From Candidatus Mycoplasma mahonii (GTDB lineage Bacteria > Bacillota_I > Bacilli_A > Mycoplasmatales > Metamycoplasmataceae), in the NCBI RefSeq assembly GCF_030550815.1, contig NZ_CP114583.1:732769-796768 (forward strand): a stretch of 64,000 nucleotides of DNA, in the 5' to 3' direction. Positions 43,487 through 55,598 of the stretch are shown one piece after another. The translations under genes were made by a program, and so were the position numbers. Under the pieces are notes generated by a model that saw nothing but the letters and a program-made list of their open reading frames with translations, ran no database searches and was not told the DNA's origin. The number at the start of each line of letters is the position of its first letter. Positions within the stretch are counted from its first letter, which is position 1.

Positions 43487-46321
43487 TTAGTGCCCAAAAA
43501 TATCTTTTAGATACATGCCAGTAAATGAATCTTTATTCTTAGCAACTTGTTGAGGTGTTCCGGCCGCAACCACTCTCCCACCATTAATTCCCCCACCAGG
43601 TCCTAAGTCGATAATATAATCAGATGTTTTAATGACATCAAGATTATGTTCAATAACTAAAACAGTGTCACCACCATCAACGATTCGATTAAGAACCACT
43701 AGTAATTTTTGAACATCAAATTGATGCAACCCAGTTGTGGGTTCATCTAGAATGTACATCGTTTTACCTGTTGGTTTTTTAAGTAAGAAAGTGGCTAATT
43801 TTACTCTTTGAGCTTCTCCACCAGATAAGGTTGTAGCACTTTGACCAAGTGTGATATAGTTAAGACCAACATCATCCAAAGCTTGAAGTTTAAATTTAAT
43901 TTTTGGTCTATTTTCAAAAAACTTAAGCGCTGTGTGAACTCTCATATTCAAAACATCAGCAATTGATTTATTTTTATATTTAGCCTCAAGTGTTTCTCGG
44001 TTATACCTTTTGCCATCACAATGATCACACATAACATAAACATTAGGTAAAAAGTGCATTTCGATTTTAATAGAACCTCCGCCGCGGCATTTATCACATC
44101 TACCACCATCAACATTAAATGAGAAGCGCCCTCTTTGATATCCTCTTGCTCTTGATAACTGCGTTTGAGTAAAGAGATCTCTAATATCATCAAAGACGCT
44201 TGTATATGTTGCTGGATTAGATCTTGGGGTTCTCCCGATTGGTGATTGCGAAATTTGGATTACCTTATCTATATTTTGCATACCAGTAATATTTTTGTGA
44301 GCACCTGTTTTTAAAAATGGATTAGTGAGTTGCTTTTGTAAAGACTTTCCCAGAATTTCATTTACTAATGAAGATTTTCCTGATCCAGAAACCCCAGTCA
44401 CTGCAATTAATTTTCCTAAAGGAAATTTAACACTAATGTTTTGCAAATTATTTTCTGATGCACCTTTAATTTCAATAACCTTTCCATTACCTGATCTATA
44501 ATTTTTAGGTGTGGAAATAGTATTTCTGCCCGATAGAAAATCACCAGTAATAGAATATTTGTTATCGCTGATTTCTTTCACAGTGCCAGCTGCAACAACT
44601 TCACCACCAGCATCACCAGCTTTGGGACCAATATCAATGATGAAATCAGCTGATCTAATAGTCTCTTCATCGTGCTCAACAATAATCAGTGTATTTCCAA
44701 TTTCTACCATTTTCTTTAATGTTTCAATTAATTTTTTATTGTCTTTTTGATGAAGGCCAATTGATGGTTCGTCCAAAACATACAAAACACCTGTCAGGTT
44801 TGATCCTATTTGAGTAGCAAGTCTTATTCTTTGCGACTCTCCCCCTGAAAGAGTTTCGGCTTTACGATCTAGTGTAAGATATTCAAGCCCAACATTAACC
44901 AAAAATGATAAACGATCAACCACCTCATTAATAATTAATGTTGAAATTTCAACTTCTTCTTTTGAGAGTTTCAGTTTAATAATAAATTCTAAGGCATCTG
45001 TAACAGATAACTGAGTAAATTCATGAATATCAATTTTATTTACTTTGACAGCAAGGGCATGTTCATTTAGACGTTTACCACGGCATACTTTACAAGTAAC
45101 ATCAGACATAAATGTGTCTCTAATTCATTTTCTAATTCTTTCAGAGTTAGAATTTAAATGTCTTCTTTCAATTTTTGTAGCAATACCCTCAATTTTCTCA
45201 GTTTTCTTATACATGTTTCCAGATGAAGTAATCAATTTATAGGTTATATCCTCGGTTGCACCTTCCATAATAATCTTGATTTCTTTTTTTGATAGATATT
45301 CAATCTTTTTATCAAGATTAATATTGTAGTGATCCATCAATATTTTAAATTGTTGTCAGTCAATGTTCTCAGAACCAACTAAATTTTTAAAGAAGACAAT
45401 CCCGCCTTCATTAATAGATAATTCTTCATTAGGCATTAATTTTTCAACATCAACATTTAATTTAACACCTAACCCTTTACAAGCCGTACACATTCCAGCT
45501 GGTGCATTGAAAGAAAATAATCTTGGCTCAATAAGTGGCATATCAAAATCACCATGAGGACATGAGTGATATTTTGAGTAAGAAGATTCTCCAACTCCAA
45601 CTACATTAACAATTATTAATCCTTTTCCATATTCAAGGGCCAACTCAATTGCTTCACTAATTCTTGATCTTTCTTCTTCTTTTAAGATAATTCTATCGAC
45701 AACAATTTCAACATTATGTTTCTTATTTTTGTCCAATTTAATTTCATCTTCTAAAGTCATTAGAGTTCCATTAACTCTGATTCTTAAAAATCCATCACGT
45801 TTTAGTTTTTCAAAAAGATTACTGTGAATTCCTTTTTCGGCTCTAACTATGGGAGCAAGAATAATCAACCTTGCACTTTCCTTATTTTTATAAATAGAAT
45901 TAATAATGTCCTTTGATCTTTGGGCTGATATCTTGATATTATGAACAGGACAAAAAGGGGTACCTATCCTGGCATATAGAAGTCTAATGTAGTCATAAAT
46001 TTCAGTTACGGTCCCCACAGTTGATCTAGGATTATTATGAGTTGTTTTTTGTTCAATGGAAATGGCTGGTGAAAGACCTTCAATAGAATCCACTAGTGGT
46101 TTTTGTGTTCCTCCAAGAAACTGACGAGCATAAGAAGATAAAGAGTCAACGTATCTTCTTCTGCCTTCTTCATAAATGGTGTCAAAAGCAAGTGAAGATT
46201 TACCAGATCCCGAGACACCAGTAAAAACAACCATTTTGTCTTTGGGTATTTTAACATCAATGTTCTTCAGGTTGTTTTCTTTAGCACCTTTAACGATTAT
46301 ATATTTAGTAGTTTCTTTCAT
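43487..46321 (-). CDS. uvrA: UvrABC system protein A
   Basis: Damage-sensing ATPase of nucleotide excision repair. 944 residues. Two ABC modules: Walker [14 protein letters not shown] in the N-terminal half and [14 protein letters not shown] in the C-terminal half, with signatures [16 protein letters not shown] and [15 protein letters not shown]. The central zinc finger is intact ([24 protein letters not shown]). The first zinc module begins CPHGDFDMP where most UvrA have CPxCG, so one ligand is changed. The start is 46321 rather than the upstream in-frame codon at 46345: TATAAT 46328-46333 on this strand is six bases before ATG 46321. Confidence 0.96.
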
Positions 46322-46379
46322 TATGGAATTATAGTATAAATACAAAAATTAATGTAATTAGCAACTCAACATATATGTG

Positions 46380-46916
46380 TTATTTTTTAATTCCAAAAAC
46401 TGACCAAAATGTTTTTGTATCACCATTAGTATCATCCTTTGGCTCTAGTTTTTCTTTTAGTCTTTGGTTTTCATCTTCTAATTCGGAAACTTTAATTCTT
46501 AGATCATCAATAGTTAAGTCTTTCACAACTAGTTCACGTTGCTTTAAAGACATGAAAACCCAAATAAATGTTTTAACAATAAAGAGAACTACAACCGAAA
46601 TAATCATAAGAACAATATTTTTAACTCATTCCCATTTAATATTTAGATTTAAAAATTTACTAATCATAAAGGAGATAAAAATAGTTACCATAAATGACGA
46701 AAGAATAAAAACATAGTGCATCATTCTATATTTGATTTTATTAGTATATAAAATATATATTTCACATGCAAAAGCGATAATGATTAAGACAATTCATGAT
46801 AATAATTTTTCGTCAATATCTAGTCATCCAGGTATAAAGGAAAAAGAAATCGTGAAAAGGGGTGTTATCACAAATCCAAACCATCATTTTCGTAAAATAT
46901 TATCGTTTTTATTCAT
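46380..46916 (-). CDS. Four-span membrane protein with C-terminal coiled coil
   Basis: 178 residues. About four hydrophobic segments occupy residues 10-125 (FGFVITPLFTISFSFIPGW, then WIVLIIIAFACEIYILY, FILSSFMVTIFISFM, IVLMIISVVVLFIV). The last ~45 residues form a charged heptad helix (LTIDDLRIKVSELEDENQRLKEKLE) followed by TFWSVFGIKK. No known family. It sits between uvrA and uvrB on the same strand but has its own leaderless promoter: TATAAT 46923-46928, six bases, ATG 46916. Several TGA-Trp codons. Confidence 0.7.
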
Positions 46917-46996
46917 ATATGTATTATAAGTAGTTTGAGATTATTTTATGTTATTAATTAAGCATGATAAATTTTAAACTTAATAATTTAAAAAAA

Positions 46997-48970
46997 TTAT
47001 AAAATATCACTTTCCAGTTCTAAAATTAAATCCCTTAAATGAGCAGCTCTTTCATAATCCATATCTTTGGATGCTTTTAACATTTGGGTCCTTAAATCAT
47101 CAATAAAGGCCTTTTTGGATTCCTTGTTCAATTTCTCACCATTCATAAATTCCTTCAGACTTCCACGTTTACTGTCAGCATCAATTGATTTTGGAATTGG
47201 CTTGACAATTGTTTGAGGAATAATGGTATGTTTGATATTACTTTTCTCCTGAATATCTCTTCTTCTTTGTGTTTCATCCATTGCCCCCTTCATTGATTTT
47301 GTAATAACATCACCATAGAAGATAACATGACCATCTTTATTTCTAGCAGCCCGACCAATCATTTGAATTAATGATGTTTTTCCCCTCATAAATGATTCTT
47401 TATCAGCATCAAGAATCAAAATTAATGAAACTTCAGGAATATCAATTCCTTCTCTTAATAAATTAATTCCAATAACTGTATCATAAATACCTTTTCTTAA
47501 TTTTCTTAAAATCTCTTCTCTTTCAAATGTTTTATGTTCTGAGTGCATGTACATGACTTTTTCATTTTTTTCTTGCAAAAAACGGGTTAATTCTTCAGCT
47601 GTACGTTTAGTTGTAGTCATAATGAAAGTTCTCTGCTTTTTTTTCTTTTGTTTCTGTAAACGATCATAAATATCTTCTACTTGTCCTTTAATCGGAACCA
47701 CTTCAATAGTGGGATCAAGTAATCCAGTTGGTCGGATGATTTGTGAAACCACGACACCATCAGCTTTATCAACCTCATATGCAGAAGGAGTAGCAGAAAT
47801 ATAGATTTTTTGAAAGCTAAAATCACTTTCAAATTCTTCAAATTTAAGCGGTCTATTATCAAGTGCTGATGGCAATCTAAAGCCGTAATTAACTAGATTT
47901 GATTTCCGAGAAAAATCTCCTTTATACATCGCATGCAACTGAGGAATCATCATGTGTGATTCATCTAAAATCATTAAAGCATCATTTGGCATATAGTCAA
48001 GAATGGTATATGGTCTTTCACCAACTTTTCTACCATCTAAATGTCTAGAATAATTTTCTATTCCGGAAGTAACCCCAAATTCTTTTAGAGATTCAAGATC
48101 GGAATTGGTTCTTTCTTCAAGCCTCTGTGCTTCTAAAAGCTTTCCATTTTCTTTGAAATAAGCTAACCTTGGGATTAACTCTTTTTCGATGTCCACCACA
48201 ACACGATCAATAGTTTCCTTTTTAGTGGTGTAAGCATTAGCTGGAAAAATAGTCATATCTTGATGTTTCCTTAAAACTTCGCCTGTCAAAACATCAACTC
48301 GCATAATTTGTTCAATAACATCACCAAACATATCGATTTTAATGTAATACTCACTTGTTCAACCAGGTGCAAGTTCAATAACATCACCTCTAGCTCTAAA
48401 ATTACCAGGTTCAAGAGTCACATTATTTCTTGAATAATTTCTTTTCACTAATTCAGCAAAGAAATCCTTTCGATCAATTTTCATTCCTACTTCAATGGGG
48501 TAAAATGAAGCTCGATATTCATCTGGAGATAAAGCTCCATAAATGGCCGCTACAGAAGCAACCACAATAGTATCCCTTCTTGTTGAAAGGGCATTAAGTG
48601 ATGACATGCGCATTGATTCTAGATCTCAATTAGATTTTGATGTTTTATCAATAAATGTATCTGATGAAGGCATATAGGCTTCTGGGCGATAATAATCAAA
48701 ATTAGAAATAAAATATTCAACTCTATTTTCCGGAAAGAAACTTTTTAGCTCTGAATAGAGTTGTGCTGCTAATGTTTTATTATGAGAAAGTACAATCACG
48801 GGACGATTCTGATTTTGAATTACATTTGCAATGGTAAATGTTTTACCAGTGGCCGTTGCACCTAAAAGCACCTGGTGAGTGTCCTTGTTATTGATGCCTT
48901 TTATCAACTCTTCTATAGCCTTAGGTTGATCACCTTTTGGGCTAAAACCACTATTTAATTTGAAATTCAT
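46997..48970 (-). CDS. uvrB: UvrABC system protein B
   Basis: Helicase-like DNA-damage verifier. 657 residues. Walker A is [16 protein letters not shown], followed by the beta-hairpin [17 protein letters not shown]; the DEAD-like motif is LMILDESH; motif VI region is [13 protein letters not shown]. The C-terminal UVR domain ([25 protein letters not shown]) interacts with UvrC. Several TGA-Trp codons break the frame under the standard code. Leaderless: TATAAT 48977-48982 on this strand, six bases, ATG 48970; the frame upstream of that ATG is open but unneeded. Confidence 0.96.
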
Positions 48971-49319
48971 AATTAAATTATAGGTTATAAATAAAAATAT
49001 ATCCAGACAATAATTTATACATGGTATTTCTATTAGCATAAATATTTTTGCTAACAAAAGGAATGTAATATTTTAGATAGTTTTAAATGCGTGAGTCACA
49101 CTGGATGGGGTTAAAATCTTGTATGATTCACATGCTATTCTGTTTTTTTAATAATGATTTTTAAGAATTGAATATGCAACATTGTAAAATTATAAGGAAT
49201 ATTACAGATAAACATTTATGGAAAATCTTCAAACAAAAACAACATTTACACTTAAACATGGAAATGAAGAAACATATTATGAATATAAATCATCTATCTT
49301 TTTAATTTGTAATACTGAG
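48971..49319. other. Intergenic region between uvrB and the permease gene
   Basis: About 350 nt. It carries the uvrB promoter. A plus-strand frame at 49219 (MENLQTKTTFTLKHGNEE) is short and ends within the permease 3-prime end; it has no SD or recognisable family. Nothing else is seen. Confidence 0.4.
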
Positions 49320-50879
49320 TTAATATGCATATAGTGGCATTGTAGCAAAGTAAACAACAGCCAAAGCAAACATAGCAATCATTATTGGGTTTTTTATGCG
49401 ATCTCAAAATTCTTTTTGGCTTGAATTATGAAGCACACTTGGCAACCCTCTTTTCATTTTAATTGTTGTAATTAATAAACCTGAAAGATCTATCAAATAA
49501 AACATGACTACTCCCGCTGCAATTCCTGTTGAAATTGAATATGATAACATCCCAAAAGCAATTGTTACAAACAATATTGGTATTTCCAATGTTTTATTTC
49601 AATCGAAAGATTTAAGTTGCCCAATCATAATTGAACCTACAAGGATTAATATTGGGCCAGTGACTGGCATAATCGTTCCTGATTGAGATGCAACTCCCTC
49701 TTGTATATGGTTTATCGGAAGAATTGGTGTCATAATGGGTCATAATGCAATTGCCAAAATAAATCCTAGAGAACTTATCACTGATGCAAATCCCGTTCTT
49801 GCTCCTTGTGAAATTCCTGCAGTGGATTCTATATAAGAAGTAGTTGTGGAGGTCAACATCAATGATCCCACAATAGTTGATCCTGCATCAACAATGTTTG
49901 CTTTTTTTAGCCATTTACCATCTTTCTCAAGACCTGCTTGCTGTTCAACAGCAAATAAAGTTCCAGTAGTATCAAAAAAGTCAATATACAAAAACACAAA
50001 TATTGCAATATAGATTTTCCCATTGCTAAATGAACTACCAAATGAATTCCACATTCCACGAGATAACTGACCAAACTTACTAAATGAATTGTAATTATTT
50101 AATTTAAAAGCCAATGATGCATCTGTAACACCGGATACTTTTAAAATAGCAAGAAGTACAATTCCTGTCATCATCGCAATAATAGCAGCACCTTTGATTT
50201 TGGCAAAATGAAGGACAAATACAAGAGCCATAACAACTAGTGCAACAATAACAAAAGGATCTTTTAGATTACCAAGCTTTGTGGCTGTAGATATGCCAAG
50301 TGCCCCAGATTCCATCGCTCTAGAACCATCAAAAGCTCCTTCACCAAAGTTAAAGGCATTTCCAAATGGAGAAGCACCTGAAACGATTATTCCTGAATCA
50401 ACTAAACCAATGTATGCCAAAAACATTCCAATCATTGCTCCAATTCCCAATTTCATGTTTCTTGGTAATATTTTAGCAATGTATTTTCGAGCAGGGGTGA
50501 TTGCTATAATTGCATACAAGATACCAGAGACTAATGTTGCAATAAGCGCCCCCTCTATTTGCATACCAAGAATGTTTCCAGCAACTGTATAGGCTAAAAA
50601 AGCATTAACTCCCATTCCAGGAGCTAAGGCAATAGGAACATTAGCAAATAGCCCCATTGCTAGCGTTCCAATAAATGCTGAAAGGACTGTTCCTAAAAAG
50701 AAAACACCAGTATAATCACGTGCTCCGTTAGCATTTGATAATATAGCAGGATTCACAGCTAAAATATACGACATAGCGAGAAATGTTGTTATCCCCCCGA
50801 CAATTTCTTTTTTAAATGTTGCAGACCGATCTTTAAACTTGAAAAATTTTGAAATATTATCCGTTATTGAACTCAACAT
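49320..50879 (-). CDS. NCS2/AzgA-type purine permease
   Basis: Predicted hypoxanthine/guanine/adenine uptake protein. 519 residues, about 13 spans. The N-terminus KFKDRSATFKKEIVGGITTFLAMSYIL with NPAIL is characteristic of AzgA/PbuG-type members, as is ALAPGMGVNAFLAYTV in span 3 and DFFDTTGTLFAV in the central substrate helix (Asp/Glu site). ESTAGISQGARTGFAS follows. TGA-Trp codons occur in the last third. The start at 50879 has an AAAGGAG SD. It supplies bases for prs/purB/guaC-dependent salvage. No purine riboswitch is seen upstream. Confidence 0.9.
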
Positions 50880-51026
50880 AATTTTTTCTCCTTTTCTTAA
50901 AAATAAATTATAAATAAACTCATCATTGAATCAATACAATACTTAACTTAAAAAATGCTACAATAAAATAAAATTCCCAGTATTTAATCTTAACTTCCAC
51001 TTCTCTTTAATCATATCAATATTATT

Positions 51027-51072
51027 ATTTTTAAAATGTTATATTTTGGTATTTTTAAAATGTTATATTTTG
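51027..51072. repeat. Tandem duplication of a 22-bp AT-rich unit
   Basis: ATTTTTAAAATGTTATATTTTG occurs at 51027-51048 (first half ATTTTTAAAATG) and identically at 51051-51072, period 24. It lies 150-200 nt upstream of the permease start, in a gap of about 320 nt without genes. Confidence 0.8.
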
Positions 51073-51202
51073 CGATAAAGTTCAAAATAAAATACTATTA
51101 TGTATTTTTGGTGTCTTATCAAAGTAATGCTTTAAAATTTAACTTATTGTCAATTTACAAGTTAATATTTTAATTGCTTTTTATACACGACATAAACTAA
51201 TC

Positions 51203-51613
51203 TTATGCATGCGTTTCTAATATTCATCCATTGCCTCATTGGTCATAAAATTTAGTTAAATATATCCCTTCAGCATATTCATATTTTGTTTTAGGATAAT
51301 CTTCTTTAAAATATTTAGAGTTTTCTAAATTTCTTTGAATTTCATCAAACTGAGTTTCGTTTTCTAACCTCAATATAAAGTCACCGGAATAACCGGTTGC
51401 AGGGTAAGTGTCATTGTGTCTTGCAATCATAATATTTATATCATTCATTAGTTCAAGATATGAATAAGTTCATGTTTTTTCATTTCCATCAACCTCTAAT
51501 TCAGGCTTTAGGAATAATTTTTTTAAAAGCTTTCCTTTAAAAGCTTCGATGTAGGCATTCGATTGTTCTTCAATATTTCCACGTGTTCTTAAATATAATT
51601 TTAATTTTGTCAT
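51203..51613 (-). CDS. PhnB/VOC-like protein
   Basis: 136 residues. The start KLYLRTRGNIEEQSNAYIEAFKG matches the PhnB-like VOC domain (yLxFxGnaeeAlxfYxevFgg), followed by MNDINIMIARHNDTYP for the second strand and ending WGNGWILETHA, which corresponds to the usual DxfGxxWxl block. Function unknown; PhnB-type proteins lack a defined reaction in most bacteria. Leaderless: TATAAT 51620-51625 on this strand, six bases, ATG 51613. The box lies in the 3-prime end of pstB. Confidence 0.75.
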
Positions 51614-51631
51614 ATGATCATTATATTGTAA

Positions 51632-52534
51632 TTACCCCATTTTACCTGAAATGTAATCGTGTGTAATTTTTTCGGCAGGGCTGTTGAATATTTTTTTAGT
51701 TTCGCCGCTTTCAATTAGTTCCCCCATATAAAAGAATGCCGTTCTATCAGAAATCCTTAAAGCTTGTTGCATAGAGTGGGTCACAATTACAATTGAAAAT
51801 TTCTCTTTAAGTTTTGTGATTAACTTTTCGATTTTAGCCGTCGCAATTGGATCTAAACTAGCTGTTGGTTCATCCATTAACAATATCTCAGGATTCATGG
51901 CAATTGCTCTTGCAATACATAGCCTTTGTTTTTGACCACCAGATAAACTAAAGGCAGGATCATTCAATCTGTCTTTGGTTTGTTTTCACAAAGCAGCATC
52001 TTGCAGTGATTGTTGAACAATTTCGTCTAGTTTTGCTTTATTACTAATTCCTGCTAAACGAGGTCCAAAAGCAACATTTTCATAGATAGACATATCAAAG
52101 GGATTTGCAGTTTGAAATATAAGACCAACTCTAGTTCTAAGAACTGTATCCTTAATCGAATGTCTTTTCTTTTTTTTTGGCTTAACTATTTTTGAATGAT
52201 GATTTGTTTTAATGGTGGTACTTTGCTTTTTCTTCTTGGCTTGTTTCTTTTTAAAATCCTTATAGAATTTTTTATAAAATGGCAAAGGTTCCTTTAAAAG
52301 TTGATATCTATTATCAAGCATAATTGATCCGGTCATCTTTGTTCCTTCAACCAAATTATTCATTCTATTAAGACATCTAATGAAAGTTGATTTACCACAA
52401 CCAGATGGTCCGATCAAAGACATAATCTCATTCTCTTTAATGACTAAATTGATATTTTTTAGAGCATGAGTATTCCCATTAGAATATCAAAAATTTAAAT
52501 CTTTAACTTTGAAAATATTTCTTCTTTTTTTCAT
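51632..52534 (-). CDS. pstB: Phosphate ABC transporter ATP-binding protein with Lys-rich insert
   Basis: ATPase of the Pst importer. 300 residues. Walker A is [19 protein letters not shown]; the PstB-typical LNRMND-like segment follows. The Q-loop is [23 protein letters not shown], the signature [16 protein letters not shown], Walker [13 protein letters not shown]. Between Walker A and the Q-loop there is an insert of ~40 residues dominated by Lys ([20 protein letters not shown]) that standard PstB lacks. The ATG at 52534 lies inside the 3-prime end of the permease gene, overlapping by 40 bases. No phoU follows. Confidence 0.95.
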
Positions 52535-54516
52535 TTTCAACGCCCCTTTCTTATTTTCTTTGTTTTATTTAGTGTTTCTGAAATCATAGTTATGATACCA
52601 ACTAGGATAATTGCAACTGATGCTAACTTATATGAATTATTCAGTAACTCATCAGCATTACCAGAAGCATATACTTGATAGAATAAAATATCAGTAGTAA
52701 GTGTATGCCCGGCATTTAAGAACCCAACATCAATTCCGTTAAACATTCCCAATGTTAAGTAGAGTGGTGCCGTTTCTGCGATAACTCTTCCTGAGGATAA
52801 CACAATCCCGGTGGAGATGCCTCTAATGGAACCAGGCAAGACCACTTTTCAAATGGTCTCTCACTTTGTCGCACCTAAAGCGTAAGAGGCCTCTCGTAAC
52901 GAATTACCAACCTTTGAAAATACCTGTTCAATGGCATTTGTGAAAGTTGGTAATATAACCAACATCATTGTCAGTGATCCAGCAATTAAGGAGGTGCCGC
53001 CAGGGATGCTACTTAAGCCAAGGGCTTTAAGGAAGAACAATGATCCAAAAATACCAAAGAGGATGGATGGAGTACCTCCTAAAGTTGCCAAGAAGAATCT
53101 AACAATATTAGCATAGCGTTTATTACCGGCATATTCTGATAAGAATATTGCAGTTCCTAACGCAAATGGGAAGGTGATAATGATGGAGATAGCAGTCAAG
53201 AGAATTGTCCAGACAAGGGGGTTCATAATACTTCCACCAACAACTTGGCCTTGTACATTTTGATATTGAAATTTCCAATCGTCACTTTTCCATTCTGGTA
53301 ATCCATAGACCAATGTTGATAGAACAATTCATCCAATACTACCAACTACAAAAAATAGTGCTATTGATTCTCAAAATAATTTAATCATGTCTGGAATTTG
53401 TGAACGCTTTAATTTTTTATTTTGCAAAAAATATTTGTGATATTCCATGTTATTACGCCTCCCATACAAAATTCTTGATGGTTGTAAATAAACTCTAAAT
53501 TTTTGGAATATGTAATTATAAGAGTAAAGTAAACACCTTAAGGGTAGAAACAATAATTTTATGATTGCTTTTATTCATGCTAACTTTGTGTTGCAATTTG
53601 TGGGAAATATATTTTCTATATAAAAGGGACTTTTAATTACTACCTTTTTCTTCGAAAATATTTTAGTAATGACGGAAATCAAGATAATGATAACTAGCAA
53701 CATGATCAATCCCGCTGCAAATAATGCACTACGAGTTAATTCAGTTGCACCATCAAGAAACATCATTCTTGATATTTCAACTCCAAGTGTAGCAAATGGC
53801 ATATTAAGAAATTGAGGAAAAACATCATTAAAACCATTCAAAGATGAAGGAGCAGTTAAAATTATGGAAAGTGCCATCGTTTCACCAATAGCTCGTCCTA
53901 ACGCAACTATAATAACAATCGCACTTTGTTGTCCAAGACCTTTTTTAACAACTTTATAAATAGATGTTGTCTTTGAATTACCTAATGCAATGGCACCATC
54001 TAATTCATCTTTATTAATTAAAAGTAATTGATTATAAAGAAGGGAAATCATTGTGGGAAACAACATAATTGATAGCATTAAAATGGCATTAAGCAATGTT
54101 CTAGCTCCATCTGCCCCTAACAAATCTGTAACTCCACTTAATGACTTCAATGCAAAAATACCAAAGATAACTGATGGGATACCAGCTGATATATTAATCA
54201 TCATTCGCAACCACTTGTTATTTTTCATTCTAAATCTCATGAATATAGCAACCCTAATTGATAATGGGTATGCAATGATGACAGCTAAAACTGATGAAAT
54301 CAAGGTAATGAGCAATCCACTTCAAATTCCAAATCCACCTTCAGGTGTAAAATCTGATGTAAAGTACATATGGAAAAATCCATATTCTTTGTAAGCCGGT
54401 ATTGATTGCACAAAGATGAATAGCACCATCGTCACTAAAGCAACAACCGAAAACAGTGCTGTGATAAAAATCAATAATCTTCCAAGAAAATTTTTAGTTA
54501 ATTTTTTGTTTTGCAT
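52495..54516 (-). CDS. pstA: Fused PstC-PstA phosphate permease
   Basis: Both transmembrane subunits of the Pst transporter in one 673-residue chain. With TGA as Trp there is no stop between the PstC-like half (from 54516, with GGFGIWSGLLITL and the EAA-like IALGNSKTTSIYKVV) and the PstA-like half (TLVYGLPEW, then EQVFSKVGNSLREASYALGATK). Each half has about six spans; the linker near residues 305-365 is basic. Such a fusion is known from Mycoplasma genitalium MG411 (about 654 aa). An ATG at 53448 with a GGGAGGCG SD might allow internal initiation of PstA alone. Its TAA lies 40 bases inside pstB; its ATG overlaps the pstS stop. Confidence 0.85.
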
Positions 54517-55598
54517 TATATTTCCAATCCATGTTTAAAATCACCTTTAGTTGCAAGATGAAGTACATCTTCTTTTTTTAACTCTTCATCTGTTTTGGAT
54601 AAATTTGCTTGTCACAAAATCTGGTTACTTGTTAAAGGTACAAAATTTAAATTTTTAATGATTTCTTGAACTTCAAGGGAAAATAGGAATCATGCAAACT
54701 TTATTGAATCTTTATTTTTGATTGAAAATGACATATTGAATGGCCTGATCCATTTGTATGAACCATTTTTAACATTGTCCATTGTAGGTACTCAATTTGT
54801 TCCATCTTTAGTGTTAGTTATAGTCGCCACTTGTGTACCTGAAGATTTTTCATTTTCAAGGGCATATCCTAATGATATATATGTTAAGCCTGATGATTTA
54901 CCTACAACAACATTCAAGGCCACAGAATTGGCTTCAGGAGTTTGTTGAACTTTTGGTAAGTATTTATGATCCTTATCAGCCTGAGTTCCTGGTGCTATGT
55001 TTTTACCAAGTTGGTGTCAAAATCCATCTGCTGTTCCAGAAGCAGATTTACCACCTTGACGACCAAAAGCCAGAGGTACTGCATCAAGTCCAGTTGAAGT
55101 CTTTGTTTCGTTTGTCAATAATTTCCCTCATGTGGTATTGGCAGCACTATCAACATCATAAAGTTTTGATAACTCCTGAATATCGATGATAGGGCGCTCA
55201 TTATTTATAATCTTGATGCTAGAAGGTAATTTAACGCTAATTCCGATTGCGTCTATTGCTCATGTAATTGTTCTGACCTTGTGTTTTTTCCAATTGGCAA
55301 TCTTATTATCATCTCCTGGTGTTTTAAGCGAAGACATCATACCAAAATAAGAAAGAATCTTCTTTTCAGACTGAGATTCAAGTCCTGCACCAGAACCATT
55401 TGCTGTATATTGAATATTATAAATAGTTTTTTTACTAATTTCATTTATCAGTGGTTGGACTGATGATGATCCAACACCAGTTATTTCAATTCCTGATTTT
55501 TCTTTAGACAAAGACTTAGAAACAATAATCGCAATAATAGGGGTACTTAATAGGCCAAGGGTTACAACTCCAATTCCAATTTTTTTAAATTTATTCAT
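54516..55598 (-). CDS. pstS: Phosphate-binding protein of the Pst transporter, without lipobox
   Basis: Extracytoplasmic phosphate-binding component. 360 residues. GVGSSSVQPLINE matches the PstS start G(S/A)(S)xVxPL, NIQYTANGSGAGL the YxxxGSGxG block, and GLDAVPLAFGRQGGKSASGTADGF the distal phosphate-binding segment. The N-terminus MNKFKKIGIGVVTLGLL is a basic-hydrophobic anchor but has no lipobox cysteine, so it may stay anchored by an uncleaved helix. The start at 55598 has a GGAGAGGTG SD. It is first gene of the pst operon and its TAA overlaps the next ATG. TGA-Trp occurs at several sites. Confidence 0.9.

Noticed and set aside
49219..49335. Short plus-strand frame MENLQTKTTFTLK
   Set aside because: About 38 codons, no SD, no family, and it overlaps the 3-prime end of the permease gene.
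52537..54516. Two separate genes pstC and pstA with stops at 53575 and 52537
   Set aside because: Those stops are TGA, read as Trp throughout this genome; the frame is continuous.
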